Assembly (NCBI GenBank): GCA_021846605.1
Contig: JAJZWQ010000125.1
Location: 1-9,166 of the forward strand
DNA length: 9,166 nucleotides
Direction of reading: 5' to 3'
Source of the DNA: Bacillota bacterium
GTDB lineage: Bacteria; Bacillota_E; RBS10-35; JAJYVN01
The notes under the pieces were generated by a model, which did not search any database, was not told the origin of the DNA, and was given only the letters and a program-made list of their open reading frames with translations. The position numbers and the translations under genes are program-made. Below are positions 6,798 to 9,166 of the stretch, piece after piece; position 1 is the first letter of the stretch, and each line of letters starts with the position of its first letter.

Positions 6798-7140
6798 GAG
6801 GCCGCGTTCTGGGCGGAGGACGCGCGTTGCGTGGGCCTGCCGGAGGTCCAGCGACCGGGTGACGGGTCCCCCTTTGGCGTGATGCTGGACGAAATCGCGG
6901 GCGTCGCGGCGGGGACCCTCGGGCTTGCCCTGGGGGGCGCGCGCCGGGTCGTGGTCCTGGACATCAGCGCCGAGCGCCTGGCCACATCAGCGACCGGCTG
7001 CGCTTCCTCGCGGCCAGCGCCGAGACGCCCCCACCCCCCCCACCGCCCACGGGACCACCCCTGCGACGTGCTGTTCGGCGCCTACGCATTCCAACACCTG
7101 GGTCTGTCCGCGCTGCTGCCCCTGCTGGCCTCCTCCCCGA
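6798..7140 (+). pseudogene. Class I SAM-dependent methyltransferase relic
   Basis: Frame 3 shows EAAFWAEDARCVGLPEVQ, then SPFGVMLDEIAG, GTLGLALGGARRVVVLDIS and AERLA (to about 6983). This matches the flow of small-molecule methyltransferases from N-terminus through motif I to the acidic residue after strand 2. The next expected piece, ISDRLRFLAASAET, is in frame 2 at 6986-7027. The following one, DHPCDVLFGAYAFQHLGLSALLPLL, the usual motif between strands 4 and 5, is back in frame 3 from about 7053. A run of eight C at 7034-7041 lies at the second switch. The glycine loop (normally LDxGxGxG) is compressed to LDEIAGVAAGT and the region between the strand-2 acid and RLRF is shortened, so SAM binding should be lost. 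No start codon with a ribosome site and no C-terminal third is visible. The family call is firm; the substrate is unknown. Confidence 0.65.
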
Positions 7141-7496
7141 GCGGTCTTTGGGGAGATCCCGCGGGCGCCCGCCGCGCCAGCACTACGGAGAGACCGCGGG
7201 AGTGGTGCGGACCCCGTGATCCACGCCGCGTGCAGCGGCAGGCGACGATGATGCCGGCCGGCGCCTCCGCCACCCAACGCCAGGGGTGGCCGTGAAAGGG
7301 GAAAGTCGTCACCCGGCCAGCGCTGGGCGGCGTGGGCGCCGACCGTTGCGGCGCCGCGGCCCGCCCCGACCTCCCTGCGCCACCCAGGCAGGCGGAATGC
7401 CGCGTCGTCGGTCTTGGCCATGGTGCGCCGCGGCCGCCGCCAGGGAGCACGTCGATTGGGCCGTGAGGGGCGCGCCCCAGGGACAACGCCGACCTC
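7141..7496. other. Region without a recognisable gene
   Basis: No frame gives a convincing product. A minus-strand stretch from an ATG at 7421 begins MAKTDDAAFRLPGW, and a shifted frame nearby gives TTFPFHGHPWRWVAEAPAG. Neither can be tied to a family. It may be another eroded gene. Confidence 0.4.
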
Positions 7497-8681
7497 TTAT
7501 TTCGGTAGCTTCTCTATCACCATGATGGGGTGATAGAGATTCATGTTGCGCGTCACGTCACCGGAGAATGTGGAGTTGCATACATAGGTGAAGGCCAATT
7601 CGCCCGGTGCCTCGAACTCTACGTGTTCCTTGGCAGCGTAACAGAACACGTGGGGAGTGTAGTTCGGATTGGATGCCTGCATCTCGGGGTATTTATACAG
7701 TACCTGTGATGGGCCCCAGCCACCCGTCAGGGAAGAGGACAGGCTGTAGTACGCCGAATTGGAGAGGCCGACCGGATACACCGCAATCCACTGCCGTGTC
7801 GAACTGTGGTATCGCACCGTCATTTCCGTCGCCCCGGGACGGATGATCAGCGCGGCGTCGCTTGGCAGCGTCGTGGCCGTATCCGGCCAGTTGGCCCAAG
7901 CGCCACCCGCGGTCAGGTACTCCCATGGCGTGCTTCCCGGGCGCGCCAGGTGGTTCAGGTCCGTCAACGGAACGCGCAGCAGCGTCACATACGACGAGTT
8001 GGCCGTGTTGGTGAAGAAATACGCGTAGTTCGCGCCGTGGGGGGTTTCTGGGTCCGGATTGCCCCCGGGCCCCTGCCCCACGACAATGGAGACCCCGGGC
8101 ACCACCCCGCCCCCGGTGTTGAGGGTCTGGTACTGGATGTTCCACTGGGTCGGAGGCTGGGTGTAGTTGGTGACGCTGGCGAGCTCGGACGCGGCGGTGG
8201 CAAAGCCGAAGGTTCCCCTGCCGGCGGCATACATCCGCGTGAGCGCCACATACAGCGTTCCGTGATAGATGAACGCATCCAGCGGCCAGAACCAGTCAGC
8301 ACCCGGCGCGGCGAACACCGGCCCTGGATGGGAGCCGCCCATGCCGTTCCAGAAATAGCTGAAGGTGCAACCTTGCACGGCGCACGTCGAAATGCCGACC
8401 GAGTTATGGATGAATCCTGTCACCTGGGTACGACTCGTCGCCCCCGGCGGTCCGATAAACGTGTCGCCGAAGAACCACAGGCTCTTGTCGTTCCCCATGG
8501 ACACCGAGTAGGCGTCGTCGGCGCCCAGCCACCCGTCCTGATACGGAAACATGTTGGAGGAGGCGTGCGCCAGAGGTGACGAAGGAGGATGGGCCACCTG
8601 TTGACCTCCGCGGCTGCATGCTGACATTGAGATCACCAGGGACACGATACTCAGCGGGGCAACCCATTGGATGGCGCGCAC
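7497..8681 (-). CDS. DUF4185-like beta-propeller lipoprotein
   Basis: An exported, lipid-anchored protein of 394 residues. The start is GTG 8681-8679 because GGAGGAGG lies five bases upstream. An in-frame ATG at 8726 would put 15 charged residues before the signal peptide and lies upstream of the probable transcription start. The signal peptide is VRAIQWVAPLSIVSLVISMSA, with lipid-bearing Cys22 in the lipobox MSAC, followed by a Ser/Pro/His linker. The mature domain has repeated blade motifs: DGWLGADDAYS (49-59), SLWFFGDTFIG (67-77), DWFWPLDAFIYHGTLYVALT (about 129-148) and, near the C-terminus, SLTGGWGPSQVLYKYPEM. These are typical of the DUF4185/DUF5005-type five-bladed propellers related to glycoside hydrolases, so a role on extracellular glycans is likely but not shown. 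The gene is uninterrupted, visibly less GC-rich than its neighbours and flanked by non-coding or decayed DNA, which suggests separate acquisition. Confidence 0.8.
   Translation of the reverse strand: MRAIQWVAPLSIVSLVISMSACSRGGQQVAHPPSSPLAHASSNMFPYQDGWLGADDAYSVSMGNDKSLWFFGDTFIGPPGATSRTQVTGFIHNSVGISTCAVQGCTFSYFWNGMGGSHPGPVFAAPGADWFWPLDAFIYHGTLYVALTRMYAAGRGTFGFATAASELASVTNYTQPPTQWNIQYQTLNTGGGVVPGVSIVVGQGPGGNPDPETPHGANYAYFFTNTANSSYVTLLRVPLTDLNHLARPGSTPWEYLTAGGAWANWPDTATTLPSDAALIIRPGATEMTVRYHSSTRQWIAVYPVGLSNSAYYSLSSSLTGGWGPSQVLYKYPEMQASNPNYTPHVFCYAAKEHVEFEAPGELAFTYVCNSTFSGDVTRNMNLYHPIMVIEKLPK
7511..7539. repeat. Perfect 11-bp inverted repeat inside the 3' end of the lipoprotein gene
   Basis: TCTCTATCACC (7511-7521) and GGTGATAGAGA (7529-7539) flank a seven-base loop. 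The repeat lies within the last codons of the lipoprotein gene (coding LYHPIMVIE), ending 11 bases before its stop codon. It is AT-richer than the surroundings and would form a stable RNA hairpin, but no U-tract follows on the minus strand. Confidence 0.6.
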
Positions 8682-8686
8682 TTGTG

Positions 8687-8694
8687 CCTCCTCC
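8687..8694 (-). promoter_or_regulatory. Ribosome binding site fixing GTG 8681 as lipoprotein start
   Basis: GGAGGAGG on the minus strand is five bases from GTG 8681, directly before a lipoprotein signal peptide. Confidence 0.8.
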
Positions 8695-8697
8695 GGT

Positions 8698-8739
8698 GAT
8701 TCGTACGCCACTGCATTGTAGCGCACGATTCATACGCCA
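8698..8739. repeat. Two 13-bp direct repeats (12/13 identical) around the lipoprotein promoter
   Basis: GATTCGTACGCCA (8698-8710) and GATTCATACGCCA (8727-8739) are spaced 29 bases start to start. One overlaps the predicted transcription start and the other fills the spacer between -10 and -35. This arrangement would suit an operator bound by a repressor, though none is encoded alongside. Confidence 0.55.
8715..8720 (-). promoter_or_regulatory. -10 box TACAAT of the lipoprotein gene
   Basis: TACAAT (one mismatch to TATAAT) on the minus strand predicts a transcript start near 8708 and a leader of about 27 bases containing the Shine-Dalgarno. The -35 region at normal spacing (CACCTG) is poor, so an activator or an alternative sigma factor may be needed. 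Confidence 0.45.
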
Positions 8740-9166
8740 GGTGTCCGGCGGTGGACGGTCCGTCTCGGCGGGCCCCGCGTTCCCGGACCGTGAGATCGCC
8801 CATGCCTGGGCGCGACCGGCGCAGGGGTTCATCTGAAGACGTTGTCGGTCCAATGGACGCCGACGGCACGGGTGCGCGTCAGCGGGGCGTCTGCCGATTG
8901 CCAGCCGACGTGCGAAGGTCTCCGACGCTCCAGATGGTGCCCGGAGCCACGTGGACTCCTGGAATCTATCGGGTGCGGCTCCGTGTGCCGCGGGCGAGGT
9001 GGGCCTGGGGGGTGGCGGGTTGAGTGCGCGCCTTTCTTGCTGGATTGGTGCCGTGGCGCAGAGGGTCGGAGCTGATCTGAGGGGGACGCGCAGGCGCACG
9101 AGGGTCTCCGATCCGGGGAGAGTCCCCCATGTCCGCGCGGAGCGGGCACCACGTGGTATGAAATAC
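8740..9166. other. Region without a recognisable gene; one 8-bp inverted repeat
   Basis: I find no family motif on either strand. A plus-strand frame ends in TWTPGIYRVRLRVPRA before a stop at 9021-9023, which reads like a beta-sandwich edge but has no supporting context. ACGGTCCG (8755-8762) and CGGACCGT (8784-8791) form an inverted repeat with a 21-base loop, upstream of the lipoprotein promoter. Confidence 0.4.

Noticed and set aside
6384..7295. The whole 303-codon plus-strand frame as an intact gene
   Set aside because: Only part of it resembles a methyltransferase, key segments lie in another frame, and the first half is Arg/Gly-rich filler with no ribosome site.
7200..7320. Minus-strand peptide TTFPFHGHPWRW as a multicopper-oxidase copper site
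   Set aside because: The spacing of His residues and the flanking sequence do not fit the copper motifs, and the frame gives no further support.
8798..8811. Small inverted repeat GCCCA/TGGGC
   Set aside because: A five-base stem is common by chance in this composition.
8404..9099. Minus-strand frame upstream of and overlapping the lipoprotein gene
   Set aside because: It overlaps the signal-peptide region of the lipoprotein in a different frame and has random-looking Arg/Pro composition.

Overview
This 9.2 kb window comes from a very GC-rich bacterial chromosome. Shine-Dalgarno sites (GGAGGAGG, AAAGGGGGG), frequent GTG starts and a lipoprotein signal peptide all point to Bacteria. The phylum cannot be fixed from the sequence. 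A high-GC Bacillota, Chloroflexota or Actinomycetota relative is as far as I would go, and that is inference. I see no rRNA, tRNA, CRISPR array or phage module.

Layout from left to right. Positions 1-62 (minus) hold the first 20 codons of an IS607-family serine recombinase, so the window starts inside or at the border of an IS607-type element. Next on the plus strand is a ferritin-like gene of the DUF455/MiaE-like kind (184-1361), broken by one missing base near 590 and an in-frame TGA at 1275. It converges on a minus-strand series. In transcription order that series is a GT4 glycosyltransferase (6295-5093), a 684-residue P-loop NTPase with a C-terminal helix-turn-helix (5047-2993), a decayed DinB-family gene (2876-2537) and an MscS-type mechanosensitive channel (2317-1406). 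The first two are 45 bases apart and may be one transcript. From about 6380 to 7496 there is no intact gene, but 6798-7140 (plus) carries the remains of a class I SAM-dependent methyltransferase spread over two frames. At 7497-8681 (minus) lies an intact DUF4185-like beta-propeller lipoprotein with its own strong ribosome binding site, a plausible -10 box and a pair of near-identical 13-bp direct repeats around that promoter. After 8740 I recognise no gene.

The main pattern is decay around a conserved core. Three genes (ferritin-like, DinB, methyltransferase) are broken in ways that leave the family readable, and MscS has a doubtful start. The glycosyltransferase, the NTPase and the lipoprotein, together about 3.7 kb of coding sequence, are open without a break. 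That uneven spread favours genuine gene erosion near a mobile element over uniform sequencing error, although single-base errors cannot be excluded. The least explained intact unit is the NTPase-HTH protein paired with the glycosyltransferase. I cannot assign it to a described system.
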